From Umbilicaria muhlenbergii (Eukaryota; Ascomycota; Lecanoromycetes; Umbilicariales; Umbilicariaceae): a stretch of DNA of 64,000 bases. Made by a program: the position numbers and the translations under genes. Positions 1 to 11,351 of the stretch are shown in pieces. Under the pieces are notes generated by a model. The model saw only the letters and a program-made list of their open reading frames with translations, did no database searches and had not been told where the DNA came from. Positions within the stretch are counted from its first letter, which is position 1. The number at the start of each line of letters is the position of its first letter. The stretch lies in NCBI GenBank assembly GCA_000611775.1, contig KK106981.1, forward strand, positions 2,349,435-2,413,434, in the 5' to 3' direction.

Positions 1-1245
1 TCTGATAATGAAACCTGAACCTCAGAGGTCATTCAACACTGAGAAGTTGAAAAGTTCAGAAGTAGTGATTGAAGTTGAAGTCTTCACTTGCTTGCTCTTC
101 TTCACCTTCAACTCTTCAATGTTTATGAACTCATGAGAGATAAAGTCTTTTTAACAACATTGCAACAGTCTTTTCTGTTTATGCAAATGAACTAATTTAG
201 TTGACACCTCAGCAATTATTTCCTTCACAGCAGAAGTCTTTTTCTTCAGGAAAGTCAATTCAGCTTTCATCTTCTCTCAGTCAACACTATTAAAAGAAAG
301 GTCACAGGACTTTTCAGTCTGAATATAAATAACACACTTTTTAAAATCATCACTCACATGATAATCTTTTATGTCATCAACACATCATCTACATGATCAC
401 ATGATGAAAGGAGTGAGGTTGAGCCTGTGAAGAAGATTATGACAACATTGAGAAGAGTTCAGTTTCTTTTGCACTCAAGAAGAAGGCATGAAGATGTTTA
501 AATTTTCAAGAATAAAAGTTTTAAGAAGAAAGCTAATGTTATGACTCCTGCATTATAATACTAACAAAGTATGCAGTGTGAGTGTATACATGATACTGCT
601 CACCTTGCTCACCTGTTGAGCATGTTGAGCATAAAGTGTTACATCATGTTGCTCACCTTGCTCATCATAATGAGCATGATGAGCATGCTGAGCACATGAG
701 TCTCCTATAGTTTATATAATCACAGGTAAATTCATAGTTAGAAGCTCATGCTCAACTCATGTATTAAATGCAATCTCTTAAAATTACAACTACTAGTTCC
801 CTCACTTGGTTTTAACCTTAGGATCATTATATGATCATGTAGTTTATTAAACCTGATCTAGTTCATTGAACTGTACTTATAGTTCATTGAATGATAATAT
901 TACTTCAGTCATTATGACATCACCTGTTACATATATTATCAGCTTACTGACAGTTGAGGATAATTTCATGAATGTGAACATGTGTTTTACACTTTAAATA
1001 AGTCAAGATTACCCCTTATCCTTGAACTTCTCACATTGAAGACTGAGCATGTGTGAATCAACTGTGAAATGAAGACGTGACGCTTCAATATTAAAGAGCA
1101 GTTTATCAAGTTACAGTCATCTGATGAATTCACAAGAAAGATTTAAAATCACTCTGCTGTTTATGCTGTGATATGAGTCAATCTGAGTGATGACGCTGCA
1201 TCAGAGGTACGCATACAAAGCGCTGATATAACATATTAAGCTTTA

Positions 1246-4200
1246 CCTCAGAAATATGTTGATTATGCAGATGTATTTTCAACAGAGAATGCTGACCTTC
1301 TTTCACCTCATAAGATCAGTGATCATGCAATTGATTTAAATGACATAAATTCATCTTATGATCCTTTGTATAATCTCTTCAATACTGAGTTAAAGGTGCT
1401 ATGAGAATACTTGAATGACACTTTAATGAAAAGTTAAATACATCATTTCATGAGCTCTGCAGGAGCACTCATTCTTTTTATTTTAAAAAAAGATGAAGAG
1501 CTGCACTTATATATTAATTATTAAAAGTTGAATAAGATGATCATCAAGAACAGGCACCTGTTATCTTTTATAAATGAAATGTTGAATCAACTTAGTGAAG
1601 TCAAGTTATTTATGAAGCTAAATTTGAAGAACACTTATCATTGTATTTATATAAAGAAGGGTGATGAGTGAAAGATGATGTTTCACATGTGTTACAGTCA
1701 CTTTGAGTATATGATCATGTCTTTTGAATTGATCAACACTTCAGTTATGTTTCAGGCTTATATTAATCAAGCATTAACAAGGCTTGTGAATGTCTTTTAT
1801 GTTGTCTATTTAGATGACATCCTTATATACTCAGAATCACTGATGCAACACTGAGAGCACATTAAGCAGGTGTTAAATCAACTCTGTTAATTTCAACTTT
1901 ATATGAACCTTAAGAAGTGTAAATTCTTCATTATTAAGATGAAATTTCTAGAGTTTATCATCACAACTGACAGCGTAGTAATGAATTCATGATGAGTAAA
2001 CATCATACAATACTGATTAATATTAAGAACTTTTCAGGAAGTACAAGTCTTCCTGAGCTTTATGAACTTTTATAAATGCTTTATTAAGTGCTATTCACAA
2101 GTTGCAGCCCCCTTGACAAATCTTATGAAAGATAACAAGAATGAAAAGAAGTTTAAGTCTTTTCAATTCTCAGATGATGCAAAGGTGACATTTAATCACC
2201 TTTGTAAAACCTTTATGACAGCACTCATTCTGATTCACTTTAATTTAAAGTTATGAATACAGGTGAAAACAAATGTATTAATCATTAAACTCATTGACAT
2301 CCTGTCTCAGCTGTTGAATAACAAGAAGTGACATTCAGTTGTGTTTTAATTAAAAAAGTTGTCTCCTTTAAAGATTTAATATGAAACTTATGATCAAGAG
2401 CTCCTTGTCATCATTATAATGTTTAAACACTGATGCCACTACCTCAAAGGCAGTTGTCATATCATAGAGGTATTAACTGATCATAACAATTTATGAAGAT
2501 TTATGAATGTGAAGGAATTGAATGACAGGCAAGCATGATAAACAATGAAGTTCACTGCTTTTAATTTTAATATCCTGCATCAGTCTGGAAAGACCAACCT
2601 CACTGATGCATCATTAAGGTGATCAGACTACAGAGATGTTGAAAAGATGAATAAAATTATGAAGAAATTACTCTTAACACTTCAAAGAAAGTTAATCACT
2701 CTTATAAATATATTCTCACTCAGATATGCTTCTATTGTGAGGCAGTTGCTTAAAGGAGTGAAGAGAATGATTAAAATTAAAAACTTTAAACTTCAAAAAA
2801 AATGCTGAAGAAGTGATGACAAAATATTTACTCATAATGACTATGATGTAACTGTGAAACAGCTTAACCCTGTCACTGAAACTGTTGATTGCAAACAACT
2901 CATTTCACATGTGATGATAAGAAATCTTGTCATTCATAAAACAGCTGATGAAAGCCTGAGTTTATCTTTAAAGGATTTAATTTGAACTTTACAAAATGAT
3001 GATTCATTTGTAGAAGTGACACGCAACACTGACTGTACATCAGTGAAGTGCAAGGTTAAAGCTGAAAGTTCTTAAAGATTTAACTCTGAAGACCTTCTAT
3101 TTCATGAGGAACAAATATACATTTCAGAAGAAAAGTTAATAAAAGCAGAGATCTTGAAACATCATCATGATGATGCCTTAACAGGGCATTTCAGGGTAGA
3201 AAGAACTCTTAAATTGATTAATCATAAATATTATTAAATTGATATAAGTCAAGATGTTAAAGATTATATTGCATCATGTGACATCTGTCAAAGGGTGAAA
3301 GTGCTTAAACATCATCTTTATGAAGAGTTACAAGTGTTGCCTCAGTCAGAAGAATCATGACAGCAAGTTATAATAAATTTCATCACTGACTTGCTGTTAA
3401 GTAAGTGCAAGAATTGCATCTATGATGTGATCTTAATGATTATGAATCAGTATATGAAAATGACTCAATATATTCAAATCATGAAAACAGTTACAGCAAC
3501 AGAGTTGACTGACTTATTTTATGAAGAAATAATATGTTGATTTAATGTACTGAAAAGAGCTGTCTCTGATTAAGAATCAGTTTTCACAAGCACTTTCTGA
3601 TCAGAAATGTGCTATTATTTAAGAATGAAGCATCAATTAAGCACTGCCTTTCACCTGCAGATGAACAGGCAGACAGAATAACAGAATTAAATTTTAAAGC
3701 ATTATCTTCACTGTTATTACTCAGATGAACAAGACAACTGAATAAGCTTTTTACCTCTGACAGAATTCACTTACAATAATAAAACACAGGCATCAATAAA
3801 ATGTAGCTCTTTTTATGTCATGTATGCTTATCATTCAGAAGTAAGATTTGAAGTTGAGGATGACTTCAGGAAAAAAGAGGTACCTGCAGTTAAAAATTAA
3901 GTGAAATGATTTCATGACATACAGGAAGCGCTGTCACAATAATGAGAAAATATAATTAAATCTTAAATTAAATATTACAATGTCAAATATAAACTCAAGA
4001 CTTATAATGTGAGAGACTTAATAATGCTATTCATGAAGAACTTATGACAGAAGCACTTAAACAGGAAATTATTTCACAAATTCATTAAATCATTTCAAGT
4101 TGAAGACTTAATAAAGAAGCAGACTTACAGATTAACTTTATCACTCATTTATTAAATTTATAATATCTTTCATGTCTCTTATTTGAAGTCATATTAATGC

Positions 4201-4377
4201 AGAGCTGATGATGACTTTAAATCATTACTGTCACCTCTGAAGCTAATTGATGATAAAGAAAAATATGAAGTCAAAGAGATTTTAAATTACTGAAAATTTA
4301 AGAATGAAATCCTGTACAAAGTGAGATGAAAGGGTTGATCAGAAGAATATGATCAATGAGTGTTAAAAAAAACTTAA
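1246..4377 (+). pseudogene. gypsy pol relic: RT, RNase H, integrase, chromodomain
   Basis: Frame 1 can be read through its stops. RT covers about 1250-2010, with the catalytic YLDD followed by ILIYS near 1807. The RT connection region is the one fair open stretch (2062-2256, containing AAPLTNLMKD). RNase H is at about 2380-2640, with a TDH-type motif near 2477. The integrase zinc-binding region lies near 3160-3300, where the paired cysteines appear as CDIC. The integrase core follows to about 3700, and the chromodomain is at 4255-4377 (YEVKEIL, then a K-W-K-G-W-like core in which both Trp codons are now TGA). Many lost codons are TGG changed to TGA or CGA changed to TGA, and Arg positions often read Cys or His. 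No intact enzyme is encoded. The chromodomain suggests the live element targeted heterochromatin; this is inferred from the family. Confidence 0.88.
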
Positions 4378-4679
4378 AAGATGTGCAGAGAATGTGAGCA
4401 GTCTTTAACAATGAATTAAATGAGCACAGAAGAAAGTGATTTAAGGAGATTTAATTAATATCATAAGAACACTTTTTCCTGATTTTCCTCAAGAGGTTTT
4501 ACAGATTTTATTAAAACTTTATAAGTGATCTACAGCAAGAGTTAAAAGCAACAAGTTCATTAAAGAAGATGAATCATCAGCAAAGCATAAAAAAAGCATA
4601 ATATTATTACTGCTGCAGCAGTGAATCAGAGCAGGCTGAAAGAATTATTATATAAAATCAACAAAACATCAGCAAAACA

Positions 4680-5124
4680 CTATTTACTCATCTTCATCAT
4701 CATCATTTTTCTCTTCATTTTCATCATTTTTCTTCAGCTCCTCTGACCTCTTCAACTCCTTAAAAGGAGAAAAATCCTCATCATCATCATCATTGTTGTT
4801 GACAAGAGCAGGTAGATGCTTCTAGAATTAAATGCATATTAACTGCTAATAATCATCAGGGCAGAGATGAATAAAAGAGAATTAAACTGAGTATCTCATG
4901 ATATTCAAGATATTCTCAAGAGTGATGTTGATGCATTTAAGCTGCTCAAGGAGCAGGAGGCTGATCTTAATAAAAAACTTAAACTTTAAAAACTTCTGAT
5001 GACAGTTGAGAACATGAAAATGTGCTGTCACCTTCTTGTTATAACACTTTTGACGCGCCTTGAGGGTGATCAGGAGGGCAGGTGAAGGAGTGTTGATATT
5101 AACTTTATTAATTAAGCAAATCAA
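4680..5124 (-). pseudogene. Antisense charged ORF relic between pol and 3' LTR
   Basis: On the minus strand an 80-codon open stretch starts at 5124. It is Lys/Leu-rich (for example TLKARQKCYNKK). After stops it continues in the same region as a very acidic tail near 4680-4790 that reads as runs of Asp, Glu and Lys. The plus strand shows the mirror image as TCATCATCATC and TTCTTCA runs. The position, after pol and before the LTR and opposite in direction, is where some large LTR elements carry an extra antisense gene. The Cys and His residues sit where Arg would be expected after C-to-T change in CGN codons, as in pol, so the frame probably decayed from a real coding sequence. I do not recognise the family and assign no function. 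Confidence 0.45.
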
Positions 5125-5792
5125 TGTGTTTACCTTGCATGTAAATCATACAAGAACCTCAAATCATCAGTGAAGTACAATAAATGAGCATGTTAAACTT
5201 ATTAAAAAATAAGTCTTGTGAAGGTTGACACAGTACACGCACTTAACATTTACATGTGTGTCATAAACTTGTATAGTATCTTCAGTGAAACAGTGACTGC
5301 ATCAGAGACAAAATGACTCAATGAGCTGTGCATGAGAGCCTGCAGAGTGCTTGACAATTGATGAGCACTATATGATGTCATGCATTAATTGCACATGTGC
5401 AGAGCCTGTTTCACTAACTTACAAGCATGATAACTGATGTTGTGATGATGAAGATGATGCAGTTTGAGTGTGTGATGATGATGTTGTGATAATGATTCAC
5501 TGCTCATGCAAAAGTTGATGACAGAAGGTTGAGGAGTTGATAATATTTATACTCTAAAGCTTTTATTATGATATCACTGCTCATGACCTGAGTAGCATTA
5601 TCATAACACTGTTGTGACTTCACTGCTGTGACTTCACTGCTGCTGCTTCACTTCTTAAGGTTTTCACATTCACATGATTAACTCATCTTGCTATCACCTC
5701 ACTTAGTCAATGTTGATGTCATGTCATCAGTTTAACAGTTAATTAAGCCTTTTATCAGTCACTCACCTTTCTGCATCAGAGGGCTGACGCAT

Positions 5793-6700
5793 AGGGGGGA
5801 GGCAATTATCATGAGTTAATGACAATTCAAAACTTGCGTAGGGTGTGCATCTTACAAGTGACTTAACAGTATTAATGAGTCACATGAAAACTTTGCACTG
5901 CTTAATCTCACTTTCATTCCTTAATTATTAGTTTTATATAATTAAAATTATATAACCTTTATACATTTATATCTCATGCTGTCACATACCTCAACTATAC
6001 TTCCCTTTCTAGTAAGGGATGCTATAGTCTCACAATATTATAATTATTACTTTGTACAAAGGAAGGAATTAAAAATACTTTAATATTTTTAAAACACATA
6101 AAAAAAACTATATGAAAGTAGCTTTTAAGGGGGGTTGAGGATGAAAATCAGAAAGTAGAGTGAAGAGATATTAAAAGAAATATTTAAAATGTGCAATTTT
6201 AACATCAATAGCAGTCACAAAAGAAATTGACAAAACAAGTTAAATTGAGGTAATAAATACCTCACATATGTAAACTACACAGTGTCATAGTCTTAAACTG
6301 CATACACTTAATGAAGAAATAAAAAAAAAGACTCAATTTAACTCAACTTGATTTAACTTAACTCAGTATCACCTTGACCTGCAGTGATAACCTACTTAAA
6401 GGTTAAAAAGATTAAAATAGTGAAATTATAATGTTCTTTATTACAATAAAATATATATTTAAATTTTTAATATTGTAAAATATATAAATAAGAATATGTT
6501 AAATAATTTTTATTTATATAAAATTGATAAGTGATGAAGAAAAATGTAAATATAAAGCTTTACTGTGTGTTGTCAAGTTACTTATGAGGCTCTAGACTTA
6601 ATGCATCACCAGATCACAACAATTAGAAACCTGAACTTAGTAAAGATTACTTCAGGTATTTATTGATGAAATAAGTATGTAGCTTAAGACTTGCATCATT
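5793..6700 (+). repeat. Polypurine tract and probable 3' LTR
   Basis: AGGGGGGAGG at 5793-5802 is a typical plus-strand primer (polypurine tract) placed just before a 3' LTR. The LTR probably begins near 5807, where the sequence reads TATCATGAG, plausibly a mutated TGTCATGAG. A small hairpin (TCCCTT pairing with AAGGGA) lies near 6000-6025. The rest is AT-rich with no open frame. The right border is not certain: no clean CA end or target-site duplication can be fixed without the 5' LTR, which is outside the window. Confidence 0.5.
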
Positions 6701-6729
6701 CTATGAACTGTCCAAGAATCTACCGTGGT

Positions 6730-8169
6730 TCAAAGACCCATCACTCCACGGACCATTTCCATGGTTTCTCCGGCGCTTATTGATGCCTTGTTTGCACCAC
6801 TTGCGGCCACATTATCAACGTACCGCCCATTATCAGCATCTATAATCCGATCATAGCGGCTCCTAATGTCGGATAATCTCTCTGATATCTTATCCGCCAC
6901 TTTCTGCTTAAAATCTCGCATGTCGAGGGTACTGAAGTCCCGAGCCAGTTCGTGACAAGACCTCTCTTGATCATCGAGATGTTTCATGATCTCCAGTAGA
7001 TTCGCCACTCCAGGGCGATTAACAGGATCATATGACAGCCCGGAAATCGAATCAGTGAGTGCAAGCCTTATCTTCTTGCATACCTCATCAGGACTGTCTG
7101 TGATCAAGATTCGGGACCGAGGATCCTCATGGGATTTGGACATTTTGAGTTTTGGCTCTTTGAGCGACATCACCCGCCTTGCAGGGGCTACTTCACGTCA
7201 GATACAGCCAGCTGGAGTCAATGAGCATCATATACGCACCAAGGATTGTCCTAGGCTCTTCGAACACTGGACCATAGACATGATTAAAGTTATTCGCACA
7301 TTCCCTTGCGAATTCTAAATGCTGTACTTGGTCCTCTCCCACCGGGACATGGGTTGCGCTAGAGGAGGGTATCAGCAAGGTATCTCGTGGTGTGTGAAGA
7401 GACCTACCGATGTACCAGGACGTCCGCCGCTTGTAGCACAGGATAGGAGAAGAGCCCAAGCTTGAGCTTGGCTTTGACGCTGGTGTCTGATGTTGAAGCC
7501 TCATCAGGCAGTGACAGCTTGCTCTACGCTCATCAACATCTCGACGTAAATGATTCCAAGCCCGACGGCAATCTGAAGTGTTCACCGACCTTCCACTGAG
7601 TCATCCGGGAAAGGTACCCCATTGAAGCTGTGCAGCTAAGGATCCACATCAACTCCGTATGCGCCGGCACCTATCACACAATCAGCCCAGCCGGTTTGAC
7701 TAGTACGTTGTGGTGAAGCTCTCTAGCATACGGCGGATTGGTAGAAGATCGTGGACCGCTGAGGGTCCAGTCCTACGGCAAGGAGAATTGCCAGGGTTTC
7801 CCGTTTCCATCTTCGAAGCTGCTTGGAATCCTGCCGTACCGTTATGGCATGTAAATCCACGATAGAGTAGATGAGCCTGGTCGCAGCCGGCGCCTTATCT
7901 TGAATTCGAACCCAGTGCTGCAATGCCCCGAGGTAATTTCCCAGGTGAGGGACGCCTGTGGGTTGTATGCCTGAGAATATCACTTCACGCACAGGCGCCG
8001 CCGCAGCAGATGTGTGTTGAGCCTGGCTTGCATATCCACAAGCAAAAACGGTAGGCTGTTTGTATGAGAAAAGATGTTTTGATAGATTCAAGGAGAGGCG
8101 TCTGGCATGTTGATGACCGGCGGAAAGCATTGCTGGTGTTGCACATCCAGGCGAGCCAGATCTATCCAC
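6730..8169 (-). CDS. MSW1: Mitochondrial tryptophanyl-tRNA synthetase
   Basis: Class I aminoacyl-tRNA synthetase that charges mitochondrial tRNA-Trp. There are five exons: 7732-8169, 7590-7670, 7408-7523, 7240-7358 and 6730-7187, giving 403 codons plus stop. The HIGH-type signature appears as [11 protein letters not shown] near residue 65 and the KMSKS loop as [10 protein letters not shown] in the last exon. Between them lies [19 protein letters not shown], typical of bacterial-type TrpRS. The N-terminus is rich in Arg, Ser and Ala and lacks acidic runs, as expected for a mitochondrial presequence. A second Met at residue 14 is an alternative start. Introns are 49-66 nt. The stop codon is only about 30 bp from the AT-rich retroelement island, so the 3' UTR probably runs into repeat DNA, yet the coding sequence shows no damage. 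It lies head-to-tail with the uS10m gene. Confidence 0.93.
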
Positions 8170-8425
8170 AGAACCCCTGCGGCCAAGGCCACGACTAGAG
8201 GCCTTAACCTGTTGTCATTATTGGCAAGCCAGAAGCATGAACGAGACATTCAACTATCAAGATTTTCGCATTGAGCTCCTATATCAACACGATTTCATTC
8301 AAACTAAGGCTAAGCTCTGACGCCCATGCCTTCGCGCATCCCTACACCAATTTCTAAAGATGAACGGCCTGACGCCATGGTGGTTGTATTACAGTATCCG
8401 ACTAACAGATGCGGACCTTCTTATC

Positions 8426-9437
8426 TTACAGTTCACTCAGAGGAGCGTCCGCAGTATCCCGGAATCTGTCGCCGGTCATCATTTCCATGACTTTCTCCGA
8501 GGTGTCCAAATTCTTCTTCCTCCCAAAATGTGCCCACTTCGGCTCCAGTATACGTTTCATATTCTCAAGGCTGACGTCCATCGTTTTGCCGACCCCTGGC
8601 AGACCAACCACGATTAGTACACTGATAGGAGAAGGATAACAACGGGCGTCCCAGACCTAGCTTCTCATACTCCCACACATTAGCTTTCATACCAACACCG
8701 TAGTAAGCGTGCTTTCTTAAGAAAGCCAGCCATATTTCCACCGTTTCGGGATGCCCATCTTGTATCTGGATCAGTCGACGCAGGGTGATCCTTTCAAAAT
8801 TCTCCTGGCTCTTCTTGTGCACGAAATTACTCCTGGGTACCGTCCAGCGTTCGGTGATGCGAGGTAGCGGGATTGGCCCCGCCGCGGGGAGATTGAGATA
8901 ATAAGCGGCTCGAAGGGCGAAGTCGGCAAAGAATTCTACGTTGCGTACATTGTACGAACGCAATTGTAGATCACAGGAAGGCACCCCATATTTTGCCTGT
9001 CGCTTCAAGGGCGTTAGGTACACCGCTTGAACGCTCCGCGGTAACCGGGGCTCTGAGTCGATAGTAGCATTAGAGGAGAGCACTCTGCTGGCACGTCAGG
9101 ACAAGGCCACGATGTGACTGCCAAATGACAAGTAGACGAACTCGGTAGATAAGTCTTGGGCCGAAGCTGGGATGCTTTCCGGTCTGCACCAAAGTTAGCA
9201 TCGACGTCCGACCGTTTTAGGCTAGATTTCCAACACTGAATGTGGAGGTACAGATTGTACATCCGCCAGCCGCTGCGCTGCTGTTGTTGAGATGCCGACT
9301 CGACTGCCTATGGTCTTCATTCGAACCGAATGCGCCACGGGCTGAGGAGGTAGGGACACAAAGTCCGGCTTGAGGGGATCGATCTTCAAACGCTTTGCTA
9401 TGCATAAGGAAGATCGAATATAGTTGGGGGCTGGCAT
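8426..9437 (-). CDS. RSM10: Mitochondrial small-subunit ribosomal protein uS10m (Rsm10)
   Basis: Component of the mitochondrial small ribosomal subunit. The S10 domain is complete in the exon ending at about 9084-9087 (SVQAVYLTPLKRQAKYGVP, then LQLRSYNVRNVEFFADFALR and RITERWTVPRSNFVHKKS). A 61-nt intron (8596-8656) joins it to a C-terminal exon (8426-8595) with the fungal extension containing LEPKWAHFGRKK. The conserved part has no in-frame ATG, so an upstream exon is required. My best guess is 9235-9437, starting MPAPNYIRSSLCIAKRLK, which looks like a presequence. It would be joined through a weak GTTGGA donor to an acceptor at 9084/9087, with a choice of two acceptors. That first exon is an inference; the S10 core is certain. 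The next gene downstream on the strand is mitochondrial TrpRS, so two mitochondrial translation genes sit in tandem 256 bp apart. Confidence 0.85.
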
Positions 9438-9815
9438 AGTGCCGGCTTTTGCACGTGTGTACGTGGTAAAGGCCGATTCTGGAATATCAAAAAGTACTTG
9501 AATCGGATGGGTAACAAGAGCTAGCGCGAACGAAACGAGTACTCCGTATCTTTACGAGAGCAAATATTCACCGCCTTCAAGAAGCGGCAGAAAATCCTCC
9601 AGTTCCCCACCCGAGCGTGCGCCAAGGTGCCTACGCCCAGGTCCCTTCAATCCCCGCACCCAAGCCACCACGCTGTACCATCACTGTCCTATAACAATAG
9701 ACAACCGCCTCGTACCGTACCCCGAAGAAGAGCGACAGCGGACCTATTCCCATTTGATTACCTGGAATGCGCAAGTGCAGTAGCTAACGTGTTGACTACC
9801 TGGAGAACGAAAGGG

Positions 9816-11092
9816 ATGCCTGCTACGCTGCTGTTTGCTGAGGCTACCGAAGCCCTTCGCTATATACAAGAGCCGTTGCCTCCTGAACTGAAGCATCCCT
9901 CTGTAGGCATCATCTGTGGCTCTGGCCTTGGGGGGCTTGCACACACCGTAGAGCTTGAGCCTCGCGTCGAAACAAGCTACGCAAAGATCCCGCACTTTCC
10001 CAATTCTACGGGTACGTGGAAGACTCAGGGTGCCTATGAATTGATCTAATCCAAATGATGGAGCAGTACCCGGGCATGCCGGAAAGCTGCTGTTTGGTCT
10101 GTTGGGACGATTCAGAATTCCTGTCGTTCTCATGGTCGGAAGAGCGCAGTCAGTCACTCTAAAGCGCCATCTGAGAGTGTAGCATAACACGTGATCGCCA
10201 TAGCTACTATGAGGGCCACTCAATTGACTCAATCACCTTCCCAATTCGCGTGCTGAAACTGTTAGGCGTAGAGACGCTCATTGGTACTGTGCATACTGTA
10301 GTATGTGATCTAGCTCCGTCGCCTTGTTGACGACATCAATAGTTACGAATGCGGCCGGCGGCCTCAATCCGGCGTACGCTGTGGGTGATGTTGTCGTACT
10401 CAACGATGTAGGATCCATTCGCCCTTGACTGTGACCATGCTCACGCAAAATGTAGCATCTGAACCTCTCAGGTCTGGCTGGCACTCACCCATTGCGTGGC
10501 CCAAATGCAGACGAGTTTGGTGTCCGATTTCCACCTCTTTCGGATGCCTATGACCTTGACCTACGAAGGAAAGCACACCAGGCCTGGAAAAGCACAGACC
10601 GCAAAGAAGGCTGTAGAAGGCTCCACGAAGGGATATACGCCTTTGTTGGAGGCCCAAGGTAAGACCCTGCCGTTGAAACTAGGCAAATACTGCCTTGGTT
10701 CAAGCTGATGAACCCAAGCTACGAAACGAGAGCCGAGTGCCGAATGCTTCGAGGCTTAGGCGCAGATCTGGTGGGCATGTCGACAGTGCCTGAGATCATT
10801 GTCGCTCGTCACTGCGGCATCCGCGTGCTGGCGCTTAGTCTCGTAACCAATAACGCCGTGCTCGAAGAGGGCCCGCGTGGTTATGACACCGGGCTTGAAG
10901 GTGTTGATCGTAAGGGCTTAACAGAAATCATTGAGCAGGGGAAACCAAGTCATGAGGAAGTTCTGGAAGCAGGTCGTCAGGCCGCGGCGGATATGCAGGT
11001 ACGCTTTGGGACCTGAAGCTTGGCATTTTGCTGCTGACTATCCATCTTTACAGGAGCTCGTTCGTTCGATTGTGGAAAGCCTCTCTGATTGA
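9816..11092 (+). CDS. PNP1: Purine nucleoside phosphorylase
   Basis: Trimeric purine nucleoside phosphorylase, which splits inosine and guanosine into base and ribose-1-phosphate in purine salvage. There are seven exons (9816-10011, 10067-10148, 10204-10283, 10343-10407, 10456-10658, 10719-10998, 11054-11092), 314 aa. Motifs: the phosphate-binding [12 protein letters not shown] near the start, [31 protein letters not shown], then [20 protein letters not shown] with the active-site Glu, and the base-contacting Asn in LVTNNAVL. The start is the ATG at 9816 because it places the glycine loop at the usual distance from the N-terminus. An upstream in-frame GTG would add a poor 63-residue extension. 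All seven introns-to-exon joins restore frame cleanly. It converges with the FCF2 gene. Confidence 0.94.
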
Positions 11093-11351
11093 GATGCGTG
11101 ACAGGCTCGAAACATCTGGGGATGATAAGACAGCAAAGCGGTTCTGCCGATATCGGCCTGGTAGTGAAACTTCCATGGGTTCCGCTGCTGGCGGTGTGGG
11201 TTCTTAACGCTGCAGATACATGGCTGCAGACTGCTGTCGACAGCTCCTGCCCTCCAAAAGGCGCACAAGTCAGTAGCCCATACCTCATCCTTACCTTCAG
11301 TAGATAAACCTGCCCCGTTAGATGTCTGAGACATGATTTTTGTGCCCAAGC

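Larger units (their letters stand above)
1..6700 (+). mobile_element. Degraded Ty3/gypsy chromovirus retrotransposon (AT-rich island)
   Basis: The first 6.7 kb is strongly AT-rich and almost free of CpG, unlike the rest of the window. Read in frame 1 it gives, in order, reverse transcriptase (YLDD at 1807-1818), RNase H, an integrase zinc-binding region, an integrase core and a chromodomain. That order defines the chromovirus branch of Ty3/gypsy elements. All domains stay in one frame from about 1246 to 4377 and are broken only by stop codons, mostly TGA, so inactivation was by point mutation and not by indels. A G-rich polypurine tract at 5793-5802 marks the start of a 3' LTR. The 5' LTR and most of gag would lie left of the window. 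The island ends abruptly within about 50 bp of the stop codon of the next gene. The exact LTR end could not be placed. Confidence 0.88.

Noticed and set aside
2716-2898. 60-codon minus-strand open frame inside the retroelement
   Set aside because: It lies opposite the pol frame, in AT-rich DNA, with no conserved features; the pol reading explains the region.
9627-9815. Longer N-terminus for purine nucleoside phosphorylase from a GTG codon
   Set aside because: There is no ATG, the extension is not conserved in type, and the ATG at 9816 gives normal spacing to the phosphate loop.
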